Part shown: piece after piece, positions 19,142-26,923 of the stretch
Layout of the letters: the number at the start of each line of letters is the position of its first letter
How positions within the stretch are numbered: the first letter of the stretch is position 1
Source: a bacterium
GTDB taxonomy: Bacteria; Bacillota; Bacilli; Lactobacillales; Streptococcaceae
Direction of reading: 5' to 3'
NCBI GenBank assembly: GCA_905221435.1
Contig: CAJNDD010000015.1
Coordinates: forward strand, 1 to 42,930
Length of the DNA: 42,930 nt
The notes under the pieces: model-generated
What the model was told of the DNA's origin: nothing
Database searches by the model: none
The model's input: only the letters and a program-made list of their open reading frames with translations
Made by a program: the position numbers and the translations under genes

Positions 19142-20317
19142 ATGATTAGAAATTTTTTGTCAAATAGCGGGAAAGGTTTAGGAACAACAGATGTTCTTCC
19201 AGTTGGTGAATTTCGTGGAGGGGTATTGCACGGGAAAATCGACTATAAAACAGTGCCACTGGGTTTTTATGATTTATTAGAGCAAGCTAAGCCGATTAGT
19301 TCAAGAGACTATAATGAAGATTTGAATTTGATTCAATCCATGGGCTTTAATGCTTATCGCCTTTCTATCTCTTGGGCTCGCCTATTTCCAACAGGAGAAG
19401 AGTTAGAACCAAGTGAGGAAGGATTGAAGTACTATGAAACAATCATTGACGAAGTTCTGAAAAAAGATATCGAACCAATTGTTACGCTCAGCCATTTTGA
19501 TATCCCTCTTAATCTACATGAAAAGTATGGTGCTTGGAGAAATCGTAAGATGATTGAACTTTTTGAGCGCTATGCAGAAGCTGTTTTCCATTACTTTAAA
19601 GATAAGGTGAGATACTGGATTACATTCAATGAGTTTAATGTTTTGCACCATTTACCATTTTTAGGTGGAGGATTATTATTTGAAAATAGAGATAATCGGG
19701 AACAGCTGGTTTGGCAAGCGGCTCATTATCAATTGGTTGCTTCTGCTCGTGTCGTTCAATTAGGTAAAACAATCAACCCAGAGTTTCAATTTGGTGGAAT
19801 GCTTGTTGTTAGTCAAAACTATAGCCAGCAAATTGACAATGCTATAGATGCTATGGAAGCTGAAGTTAAGAATCGTGAAAATTATTTATTTACGGATGTT
19901 CAAGTTCGTGGTTACTATCCGAACCATTTCTTGCGTCGCTTGGAGCGTGAACAGATTTCTTTAGATATTACAGACGAAGACCTTTCTAGCTTAAATAGAG
20001 GCACAGTTGATTTTATAAGCTTTAGTTACCATGCATCCAATAACTCTGAAGAAGTTTTTGCTGATAAGTATGTAGCTGAGACTAGCACAAAAAAATCAGC
20101 TGATCCAGTTGGCCTTCGTTTGGTTATGAATGGTCTATATGACCGTTACCAAAAAGCATTGTTTGTCGTAGAAGATGAATTAGTTTTAGGAGGTCCAGAT
20201 AACTCTGTTATGGAAGAATTGCAAACAAATATTCAAGAAATCGTTAAAACAGTAGAGTTTGATGGTGTTGAACTCTTAGGTTATACACCTCTCAGCTGGG
20301 TGGAACTTGATTTTTAA
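19142..20317 (+). CDS. shortened GH1 family (6-phospho-beta-glucosidase-like) protein, possible pseudoenzyme
   Basis: The 391-residue protein is clearly related to GH1 6-phospho-beta-glucosidases: GFNAYRLSISWARLFP, LSHFDIPLNLHEKYGAWRNR region, WITFNEFNV (acid/base Glu), VDFISFSYHAS and VVEDEL (nucleophile position). It is about 80 residues shorter than usual. At the N-terminus FLSNSGKGLGTTDVL replaces the normal FLWGGATxxxQxEGA strand, so the first barrel strand and its sugar-binding Gln are missing. It stops at YTPLSWVELDF, before the Ser/Lys/Tyr phosphate-binding segment. The start at 19142 has AAAAGGAG nearby; the frame is open further upstream without a ribosome site. It lies 40 bases after the serine-rich gene, so is probably co-transcribed. 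Either a substrate-altered enzyme or a binding protein. Confidence 0.85.
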   Translation: MIRNFLSNSGKGLGTTDVLPVGEFRGGVLHGKIDYKTVPLGFYDLLEQAKPISSRDYNEDLNLIQSMGFNAYRLSISWARLFPTGEELEPSEEGLKYYETIIDEVLKKDIEPIVTLSHFDIPLNLHEKYGAWRNRKMIELFERYAEAVFHYFKDKVRYWITFNEFNVLHHLPFLGGGLLFENRDNREQLVWQAAHYQLVASARVVQLGKTINPEFQFGGMLVVSQNYSQQIDNAIDAMEAEVKNRENYLFTDVQVRGYYPNHFLRRLEREQISLDITDEDLSSLNRGTVDFISFSYHASNNSEEVFADKYVAETSTKKSADPVGLRLVMNGLYDRYQKALFVVEDELVLGGPDNSVMEELQTNIQEIVKTVEFDGVELLGYTPLSWVELDF

Positions 20318-20360
20318 AGTAAAATTGAAACTACACTATTGAATATTACCTCGAAAATTA

Positions 20361-20872
20361 GAGACTCTTTGTCAACTGTAGTAGGTTGAAGTCAGCTAAG
20401 ATTTAGAAAGGACGAATTTCGTCCTTTCTTTTTTTGATGTTTAGAGCAATGAAGATTCTAGTTTTAAAATTTTCAAAGTTACAAAAGCCGAAGCGTTGCG
20501 TTTTATGGATTTAATGATATTATTCGTAGCTTATAGTTTTGCATTTGAGTAGGGCAGTTCCAGTACGTTATTGATCTTTTCATTATCTTTCAAAAGGGTC
20601 TTAAAAACAGTTAGAAAAATAGGATTTACACAAGAAATGGTATCTTCAATGAATCCAAAGAAATGATTCGCTTGTTTCTCTTGAAAATGAAAAAGCAAGA
20701 GTTGATAGAGCTCATAGTGAGATTTTAGATCTTTGGAATAGCTCAAAAGCTTGTCTAGAATCTCTTTATTCGTCAAGTGCATGCGAAAAGTAGGGCGATA
20801 AAAACGTTTATCACTCAATTTACGGCTATCCTGTTGAATGAGCTTCCAGTAGCGTTTGATAGCTTTGTTGTT
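20361..20872 (-). mobile_element. decayed ISL3-family (IS1167-like) insertion sequence remnant
   Basis: On the minus strand, the frame from 20872 to 20531 encodes an ISL3 transposase C-terminal half (YWKLIQQDSRKLSDKRFYRP, KEILDKLLSYSKDLKSHYEL, ELPYSNAKL), ended by a stop at 20531. Past it, ATNNIIKSIKRNA and KKERTKFVLS continue the family sequence, interrupted by stops. The 5' half of the gene is missing. GAGACTCTTTGTCAACTG near 20361 resembles the terminal region of such elements. It marks the right edge of the asp/serine-rich locus and suggests past insertion or rearrangement. Confidence 0.78.
20406..20434 (+). terminator. hairpin terminator from the IS end, downstream of the GH1-like gene
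   Basis: GAAAGGACGAA pairs with TTCGTCCTTTC around 20406-20428, followed by a T run. It derives from the transposase tail coding sequence but would stop plus-strand transcripts of the GH1-like gene. Confidence 0.55.
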
Positions 20873-20959
20873 TCAAAAAATAAATCAAAAAAATTTTTTG
20901 ATTTCATAAACATTTCATATTTGGATTTTATAATAGTCTTACAAATATGGAGGTGACAA

Positions 20960-22237
20960 ATGAATCCAATCCAAAGAGCTTGGGCTTATGTCAGCAGAAA
21001 ACGACTGAGAAGTTTTATTTTATTTCTGATTTTATTTGTTCTTTTAGCAGGAATTTCAGCCTGCTTGACTCTGATGAAGTCCAACAAAACAGTAGAAAGC
21101 AATCTTTACAAATCACTCAACACATCTTTTTCTATCAAAAAGATAGAAAATGGACAGACCTTCAAGTTGTCTGACCTAGCATCCGTGAGCAAGATTAAGG
21201 GACTGGAAAATGTCTCTCCTGAACTTGAGACGGTCGCAAAACTGAAAGACAAGGAAGCGGTGAGTGGCGAGCAGAGCGTAGAACGTGATGATTTGTCAGC
21301 CGCGGACAAGAACTTGGTTAGCTTAACGGCTCTTGAAGATTCATCCAAGGATGTCACCTTTACCAGTTCGGCTTTCAACCTAAAAGAAGGCCGACACCTT
21401 CAAAAAGGGGACTCCAAGAAAATCCTCATCCACGAAGAGTTGGCCAAGAAGAACGGTCTTTCGCTTCATGACAAGATTGGCTTGGATGCTGGTCAGTCAG
21501 AATTTGGAAAAGGGCAAACAGTAGAGTTTGAGATTGTCGGCATCTTTTCTGGTAAGAAACAAGAAAAATTCACAGGCTTGTCTTCTGACTTCAGTGAAAA
21601 CCAAGTCTTTACAGACTATGAAAGTAGCCAAACCCTTCTGGGAAATAGTGAACCGCAAGTCAGTGCAGCGCGCTTCTATGTAGAAAATCCTAAGGAAATG
21701 GACGGACTCATGAAGCAGGTAGAAAACTTGGCTTTAGAAAGTCAAGGTTACCAAGTTGAGAAGGAAAACAAGGCCTTTGAACAAATTAAAGACTCAGTTG
21801 CAACCTTCCAAACCTTCCTCACCCTCTTCCTTTATGGGATGTTGATAGCTGGAGCTGGAGCCTTAATTTTGGTCTTGTCTCTCTGGTTGAGAGAAAGGGT
21901 CTACGAAGTGGGAATTTTACTCGCACTTGGAAAAGGCAAGAGTTCAATCTTCCTACAATTCTGTTTAGAGGTAGTTTTGGTATCTCTTGGAGCTTTGCTT
22001 CCAGCATTTGTTTCAGGAAACGCCATTACATCCTATCTACTCCAAACTGTACTAGCCAGTGGAGATCAGGCAATCTTACAAGACACACTAGCCAAAGCAA
22101 GCGGTCTATCAACTAGTCTCCTATCCTTTGCAGAATCCTATGTCTTTCTGCTCCTGATTGGTTGCTTATCAGTAGCCCTTTGTTTCGTATTCTTATTTAG
22201 AAAATCGCCGAAAGAAATTTTATCATCTATTAGTTAA
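20960..22237 (+). CDS. vex1: ABC transporter permease Vex1
   Basis: This is the first membrane subunit of the Vex ABC system, described in S. pneumoniae as exporting the Pep27 peptide sensed by VncS. The 425-residue protein has one N-terminal helix (about 18-38), a large extracytoplasmic domain and three C-terminal helices in an FtsX/MacB-type arrangement (GMLIAGAGALILVLSLWL, VYEVGILLALGKGKSSIFLQ). It ends RKSPKEILSS. A TATAAT at 20929-20934 and GGAGG before the ATG suggest local transcription start. It is separated from vex2 by a BOX element. Confidence 0.93.
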   Translation: MNPIQRAWAYVSRKRLRSFILFLILFVLLAGISACLTLMKSNKTVESNLYKSLNTSFSIKKIENGQTFKLSDLASVSKIKGLENVSPELETVAKLKDKEAVSGEQSVERDDLSAADKNLVSLTALEDSSKDVTFTSSAFNLKEGRHLQKGDSKKILIHEELAKKNGLSLHDKIGLDAGQSEFGKGQTVEFEIVGIFSGKKQEKFTGLSSDFSENQVFTDYESSQTLLGNSEPQVSAARFYVENPKEMDGLMKQVENLALESQGYQVEKENKAFEQIKDSVATFQTFLTLFLYGMLIAGAGALILVLSLWLRERVYEVGILLALGKGKSSIFLQFCLEVVLVSLGALLPAFVSGNAITSYLLQTVLASGDQAILQDTLAKASGLSTSLLSFAESYVFLLLIGCLSVALCFVFLFRKSPKEILSSIS

Positions 22238-22348
22238 TACTCTTCGAAAATCTCTTTAAACCGTGTCAGTCTTATCTGCAACCTCAAAGCTGTGCTTTGA
22301 GCAACCTGCGGTTAGCTTTCTAGTTTAATCTTTGATTTTCATTGAGTA
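22238..22348 (+). repeat. BOX element (boxA-boxC form)
   Basis: The 111-bp unit starts TACTCTTCGAAAATCTC and ends GATTTTCATTGAGTA, the known termini of pneumococcal BOX repeats, with an internal hairpin CTCAAAGC/GCTTTGAG. It lacks a clear boxB module. BOX elements are small mobilizable repeats of Mitis-group streptococci that fold in RNA. It fills almost the entire vex1-vex2 gap, ending 15 bases before vex2. Confidence 0.85.
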
Positions 22349-22363
22349 TAAGAAGGAGAAATC

Positions 22364-22996
22364 ATGACTTTATTACAATTGCAAGATGTTACCTACCGTT
22401 ATAAGAACACTGCTGAGGCAGTTTTATATCAGATCAAGTATAATTTTGAACCCGGAAAATTTTATAGTATCATTGGTGAGTCAGGAGCTGGAAAATCCAC
22501 TCTCTTGTCCCTACTGGCTGGTCTAGATAGTCCTGTTGAAGGTTCTATCCTTTTCCAAGGAGAGGACATTCGGAATAAGGGGTATTCTTACCATCGCATG
22601 CACCATATTTCCCTGGTCTTTCAAAATTATAATTTGATTGATTACCTTTCTCCGCTGGAAAATATCCGCTTGGTCAACAAAAAGGCGACTAAGGATACCC
22701 TTCTTGAGCTTGGTTTGGATGAAAGTCAGATCAAGCGGAATGTTCTCCAGTTATCAGGTGGTCAACAGCAACGTGTGGCCATCGCTCGCAGTTTGGTATC
22801 AGAAGCTCCAGTTATTCTAGCTGATGAGCCAACAGGAAATTTGGACCCTAAAACTGCCGGAGATATTATCGAACTGCTCAAATCACTTGCCGAGAAAACA
22901 GGTAAATGTGTGATTGTCGTCACCCACAGTAAAGAAGTGGCACAAGCATCAGATATTACACTTGAGTTGAAGGATAAGAAACTGACTGAAATATAG
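22364..22996 (+). CDS. vex2: ABC transporter ATP-binding protein Vex2
   Basis: This is the ATPase of the Vex1-Vex2-Vex3 exporter. The 210-residue protein has Walker A GESGAGKST, Q-loop VFQNYNLIDYL, signature LSGGQQQR and Walker B VILADEPTGNLDP, typical of MacB/LolD-type ATPases of about 220 residues. AAGGAG lies well placed before the ATG. It sits between the two permease genes, and the 285-base gap before vex3 holds an unusual multi-hairpin element. Confidence 0.95.
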   Translation: MTLLQLQDVTYRYKNTAEAVLYQIKYNFEPGKFYSIIGESGAGKSTLLSLLAGLDSPVEGSILFQGEDIRNKGYSYHRMHHISLVFQNYNLIDYLSPLENIRLVNKKATKDTLLELGLDESQIKRNVLQLSGGQQQRVAIARSLVSEAPVILADEPTGNLDPKTAGDIIELLKSLAEKTGKCVIVVTHSKEVAQASDITLELKDKKLTEI

Positions 22997-23079
22997 AATC
23001 TAGTTATTAAATTTTAAAATAGTATTAGTTGGTAACCATATACGTGTAAAGTAATAATAAACAAAGTGAGTCTTTAACA

Positions 23080-23219
23080 ACTATTTCCCGCAGTAGTGAT
23101 AGCCTAGATAATAACAAAGTTATTATCTAGGCCGGAATTTTTGAGACATATGGCTCAAAAATTAGGGATGAAATTCCTACAGGAAGTTGCTCCCGTCCGC
23201 ACAATCTAAGGGAAATAGT
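23080..23219 (+). other. 140-nt multi-hairpin element between vex2 and vex3
   Basis: Terminal inverted repeats ACTATTTCCC (23080-23089) and GGGAAATAGT (23210-23219) enclose three hairpins: a perfect 14-bp stem GCCTAGATAATAAC/GTTATTATCTAGGC (23102-23132), a perfect 10-bp stem AATTTTTGAG/CTCAAAAATT (23136-23163), and TTCC/GGAA at 23173-23184. There is no coding frame. It could be a miniature mobile element of the RUP/MITE type flanked by TA, or a structured leader RNA of vex3. I cannot assign it to a family. Confidence 0.7.
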
Positions 23220-23281
23220 AAAAAAATAATTTATATAAGTTATAAGACATTGAAATAGAACAAAATCTAGAAAGGGAACCT

Positions 23282-24661
23282 ATGTTACACAACGCATTTG
23301 CCTATGTTACAAGGAAGTTTTTCAAATCGATTGTTATCTTCCTGATTATTCTCCTCATGGCGAGCTTGAGTTTGGTCGGCTTGTCGATCAAGGGAGCTAC
23401 TGCCAAGGCTTCTCAGGAGACATTTAAAAATATCACCAATAGCTTCTCCATGCAAATCAATCGTCGCGTCAATCAAGGAACGCCACGTGGTTCTGGGAAT
23501 ATCAAGGGTGAGGATATCAAAAAAATCACCGAAAATAAGGCCATCGAGTCTTATGTTAAACGCATCAACGCCATCGGAGATTTGACTGGATACGACCTCA
23601 TCGAAACGCCAGAAACCAAGAAAAATCTTACTGCTGACCGTGCCAAACGGTTTGGAAGCAGCTTGATGATTACAGGTGTCAATGACTCCTCTAAAGAAGA
23701 CAAGTTTGTCTCTGGCTCATATAAGCTGGTTGAAGGTGAGCACCTAACCAACGACGACAAAGACAAGATCCTCATGCACAAGGACTTGGCAGCCAAACAC
23801 GGCTGGAAAGTCGGAGATAAGGTCAAACTAGACTCCAATATCTACGATGCAGACAATGAAAAAGGTGCCAAGGAAACAGTTGAAGTTACAATCAAGGGAC
23901 TCTTTGATGGGCACAATAAGTCTGCAGTAACCTACTCACAAGAACTCTATGAAAACACAGCTATCACAGACATTCACACTGCTGCAAAACTTTATGGATA
24001 CACAGAAGACACAGCTATTTATGGGGACGCAACCTTCTTTGTAACAGCGGACAAGAACTTAGATGACGTCATGAAAGAGTTGAATGGTATCAGCGGTATC
24101 AACTGGAAGAGCTACACACTTGTGAAGAGCTCCTCTAACTACCCAGCTCTAGAGCAATCCATCTCTGGTATGTACAAGATGGCCAACCTCCTCTTCTGGG
24201 GTAGCTTGAGCTTCTCAGTTCTTCTCCTTGCACTCTTGCTCAGCCTTTGGATCAATGCTCGTCGCAAGGAAGTGGGAATTCTCCTCTCTATCGGTCTCAA
24301 GCAGGCAAGTATCTTGGGGCAATTCATCACCGAATCTATCTTGATTGCCATCCCTGCTCTCGTTTCTGCTTACTTCCTAGCCAACTACACAGCCCGTGCC
24401 ATCGGAAATACTGTTCTTGCCAATGTCACTTCAGGTGTTGCCAAGCAAGCCAGCAAGGCTGCTCAAGCCTCTAATCTTGGTGGTGGTGCAGAAGTAGACG
24501 GCTTTAGCAAGACCTTGTCGAGCCTAGATATTTCTATTCAGACATCAGACTTTATCATCGTCTTTGTCCTTGCCTTGGTTCTAGTGGTTCTCGTTATGGC
24601 GCTTGCCTCAAGCAATCTCCTCAGAAAACAACCAAAAGAGCTCTTGCTCGATAGCGAATAA
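23282..24661 (+). CDS. vex3: ABC transporter permease Vex3
   Basis: This is the second permease of the Vex exporter. The 459-residue protein has an N-terminal helix (about 14-34), a large outer domain (about 40-290) and three C-terminal helices (LLFWGSLSFSVLLLALLLSL, then EVGILLSIGLKQASILGQFI, then FIIVFVLALVLVVLVMALAS) in the FtsX fold, with the end RKQPKELLLDSE paralleling Vex1. The ribosome site AAAGGGAA precedes the ATG. A terminator hairpin follows closely. Confidence 0.94.
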   Translation: MLHNAFAYVTRKFFKSIVIFLIILLMASLSLVGLSIKGATAKASQETFKNITNSFSMQINRRVNQGTPRGSGNIKGEDIKKITENKAIESYVKRINAIGDLTGYDLIETPETKKNLTADRAKRFGSSLMITGVNDSSKEDKFVSGSYKLVEGEHLTNDDKDKILMHKDLAAKHGWKVGDKVKLDSNIYDADNEKGAKETVEVTIKGLFDGHNKSAVTYSQELYENTAITDIHTAAKLYGYTEDTAIYGDATFFVTADKNLDDVMKELNGISGINWKSYTLVKSSSNYPALEQSISGMYKMANLLFWGSLSFSVLLLALLLSLWINARRKEVGILLSIGLKQASILGQFITESILIAIPALVSAYFLANYTARAIGNTVLANVTSGVAKQASKAAQASNLGGGAEVDGFSKTLSSLDISIQTSDFIIVFVLALVLVVLVMALASSNLLRKQPKELLLDSE

Positions 24662-24668
24662 AAAACTT

Positions 24669-24714
24669 GCTACCTATTCTCCCCTAAATGGGGTATAATA
24701 TAGGTAGCATTTTT
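24669..24714 (+). terminator. terminator of the vex operon
   Basis: GCTACCTAT at 24669-24677 pairs perfectly with ATAGGTAGC at 24700-24708, with an inner CCCC/GGGG stem, followed by ATTTTTA. A TATAAT lies in the loop region (24694-24699) and could be a weak promoter for vncR. Confidence 0.75.
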
Positions 24715-24719
24715 ATCTA

Positions 24720-24756
24720 TTTCATCTTGATAAGGACTCTTCCTATCAGGATGAAA
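24720..24756 (+). promoter_or_regulatory. hairpin or operator upstream of vncR
   Basis: TTTCATCTTGATA (24720-24732) and TATCAGGATGAAA (24744-24756) form a nearly perfect inverted repeat without a T tail. It lies between the vex terminator and vncR and may be a regulator site or leader structure; its role is inferred only. Confidence 0.45.
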
Positions 24757-24802
24757 CAGGGATGATTTAAAAGAAATTTAAAGGAATGTGAAACGTTTTT
24801 CT

Positions 24803-25459
24803 ATGAAAATTTTAATTGTAGAAGATGAAGAGATGATCCGTGAGGGAATCAGTGACTATTTGACGGATTGTGGTTATGAAACCATTGAGGCTGCGGACGG
24901 TCAAGAAGCTCTGGAAAAATTTTCCAGCTATGAAGTAGCCCTAGTTTTACTGGATATCCAGATGCCCAAGCTTAATGGCCTCGAAGTCCTAGCGGAGATT
25001 CGTAAGACCAGTCAGGTTCCTGTTTTGATGCTGACCGCCTTTCAGGATGAGGAATACAAGATGAGCGCCTTCGCCTCTCTGGCAGACGGCTATCTGGAAA
25101 AACCCTTCTCCCTATCCCTCTTAAAAGTTAGAGTAGATGCGATTTTCAAGCGCTACTACGATACAGGAAGAATCTTCTCTTATAAGGATACCAAGGTGGA
25201 CTTTGAGAGCTACAGTGCAAGCCTCGCAGGTCAAGAAGTGGCTATCAATGCCAAGGAGTTGGAAATTCTGGATTATCTGGTGAAAAATGAAGGACGAGCC
25301 TTGACCCGTTCTCAGATTATCGATGCTGTCTGGAAGGTGACTGATGAGGTTCCCTTTGACCGTGTCATTGATGTTTATATCAAGGAACTGCGGAAAAAGC
25401 TAGACCTGGATTGTATCCTCACTGTGCGCAATGTTGGTTATAAATTGGAGAGAAAATGA
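24803..25459 (+). CDS. vncR: response regulator VncR (OmpR/PhoB family)
   Basis: VncR is the DNA-binding response regulator paired with VncS. From ATG 24803 the protein has 218 residues: a receiver domain with acidic pocket EDEE, phospho-acceptor Asp51 in LVLLDIQMPK and Lys in LEKPF, then a winged-helix domain (EILDYLVKNEGRALTRSQI ... VRNVGYKLERK). A GTG at 24788 in the same frame would add five residues (MKRFS) and lies only 2 bases after AAAGGA; neither start has an ideally placed ribosome site. It overlaps vncS by 4 bases. Confidence 0.93.
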   Translation: MKILIVEDEEMIREGISDYLTDCGYETIEAADGQEALEKFSSYEVALVLLDIQMPKLNGLEVLAEIRKTSQVPVLMLTAFQDEEYKMSAFASLADGYLEKPFSLSLLKVRVDAIFKRYYDTGRIFSYKDTKVDFESYSASLAGQEVAINAKELEILDYLVKNEGRALTRSQIIDAVWKVTDEVPFDRVIDVYIKELRKKLDLDCILTVRNVGYKLERK

Positions 25460-26784
25460 AACGAACAGGTTTGTTTACAAAGATATTTATCTATACCTTC
25501 TCGATTTTTAGCGTTCTGGTTATTTGTCTTCATTTAGCCATTTATTTTCTCTTTCCCTCTACTTATTTGAGCCACCGTCAGGAAACCATTGGCCAGAAAG
25601 CGACAGCCATTGCCCAGTCCCTAGAAGGAAAGGATAGGCAAAGTATAGAGCAAGTCTTAGACTTGTATTCCCAGGCCAGTGAGATCAAAGGAGCTGTCAA
25701 GGGAGAAATGACCGAAGACAAGTTAGAAGTCAAGGACAATCTTCCTCTGGATACGGACCGTCAGACTACTTCCCTTTTTATTGAGGAGCGTGAGGTGAAA
25801 ACGCAAGATGGTAGCACTATGACTCTCCAATTTCTAGCGTCCATGGACTTGCAAAAAGAAGCAGAGCAGATCAGTCTCCAGTTTCTCCCCTATACCTTGC
25901 TGGCATCCTTTCTGATTTCCCTCTTGGTGGCCTACATCTATGCTCGGACCATTGTTGCCCCGATTTTGGAAATCAAGCGGGTGACCCGTCGGATGATGGA
26001 TTTGGATGCTCAAGTGCGATTGCGTGTAGATTCTAAGGATGAGATTGGTGATCTCAAGGAACAAATCAATAGCCTTTACCAGCACCTTTTGACTGTCATT
26101 GCGGACTTGCATGACAAGAATGAAGCTATTCTCCAGCTGGAGAAGATGAAGGTTGAGTTCCTACGAGGGGCTTCTCATGAATTGAAAACACCACTGGCTA
26201 GCTTGAAAATCCTAATCGAAAATATGAAAGAAAATATCGGTCGTTATAAGGATAGAGACCACTATCTGGGAGTTGCCTTGGGAATTGTGGATGACCTCAG
26301 TCACCACGTTCTCCAGATACTGTCTCTTTCTTCTGTTCAGGAATTGCGAGACGAGAAAGAAGAGGTCGACCTCCTTCAGATGACGCAAAGTCTGGTCAAG
26401 GATTATGCTTTGCTCGCCAAGGAGAGAGAACTTCAGGTAGACATTAGCCTAACCCGTCAGCAAGCTTACATAAACCCATCTGTCATGAAATTGATTCTAT
26501 CGAATCTCATCAGTAATGCTATCAAGCACTCCACTCCAGGTGGCTTGGTCCGCATCGGCGAGAGAGAGGGGGAACTCTTTATCGAGAATAGCTGTAGTCC
26601 TGAAGAACAAGAAAAGCTGGCACAGTCTTTTTCTGAAAACGCTAGTCGCAAGGCCAAGGGTTCGGGGATGGGACTCTTTGTGGTCAAAAGTTTATTAGAA
26701 CATGAGAAATTACCTTATCATTTTGAGATGCAAGATGATCGCTTGACCTTCTTCATACGTTATCCTAAAGTCACTCAGAGCTAA
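25456..26784 (+). CDS. vncS: sensor histidine kinase VncS
   Basis: VncS is the membrane sensor that phosphorylates VncR. The 442-residue protein has two membrane helices (about 10-33 and 146-163) around an extracellular domain of about 110 residues, a HAMP-like segment, the phospho-acceptor His241 in FLRGASHELKTPLASLK, and an ATP-binding domain with N-box ISNAIKHS and G-box GSGMGLFVVK. The glycine-poor segment before GSGMG is short but intact. The start overlaps vncR by 4 bases (ATGA), so translation is coupled. Confidence 0.94.
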   Translation: MKRTGLFTKIFIYTFSIFSVLVICLHLAIYFLFPSTYLSHRQETIGQKATAIAQSLEGKDRQSIEQVLDLYSQASEIKGAVKGEMTEDKLEVKDNLPLDTDRQTTSLFIEEREVKTQDGSTMTLQFLASMDLQKEAEQISLQFLPYTLLASFLISLLVAYIYARTIVAPILEIKRVTRRMMDLDAQVRLRVDSKDEIGDLKEQINSLYQHLLTVIADLHDKNEAILQLEKMKVEFLRGASHELKTPLASLKILIENMKENIGRYKDRDHYLGVALGIVDDLSHHVLQILSLSSVQELRDEKEEVDLLQMTQSLVKDYALLAKERELQVDISLTRQQAYINPSVMKLILSNLISNAIKHSTPGGLVRIGEREGELFIENSCSPEEQEKLAQSFSENASRKAKGSGMGLFVVKSLLEHEKLPYHFEMQDDRLTFFIRYPKVTQS

Positions 26785-26866
26785 GGAGAAGAAAGGGTTT
26801 ACATTGATTGGATTGGAAGAAATTCAATCTAAAGTATGGGAAAAACTAGCTTTTTTTATCAAAAAG

Positions 26867-26875
26867 TGATAAAAT
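26867..26875 (+). promoter_or_regulatory. extended -10 promoter of fba
   Basis: TGA followed by TAAAAT (26870-26875) forms an extended -10, about 49 bases before the fba start. The adjacent palindrome TTTATCA/TGATAAA overlaps it. No good -35 is visible. A small GGGA/TCCC hairpin occurs in the leader. Confidence 0.5.
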
Positions 26876-26923
26876 GAACAATGTAAATGGGATGTCCCAA
26901 AAAATATATAGGAGGCCTGACAA

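Noticed and set aside
24688..24765. 25-codon open frame between vex3 and vncR considered as a pep27 equivalent
   Set aside because: It starts inside the terminator hairpin, has no ribosome site and its product (starting MGYNIGSIFIY) does not resemble Pep27.
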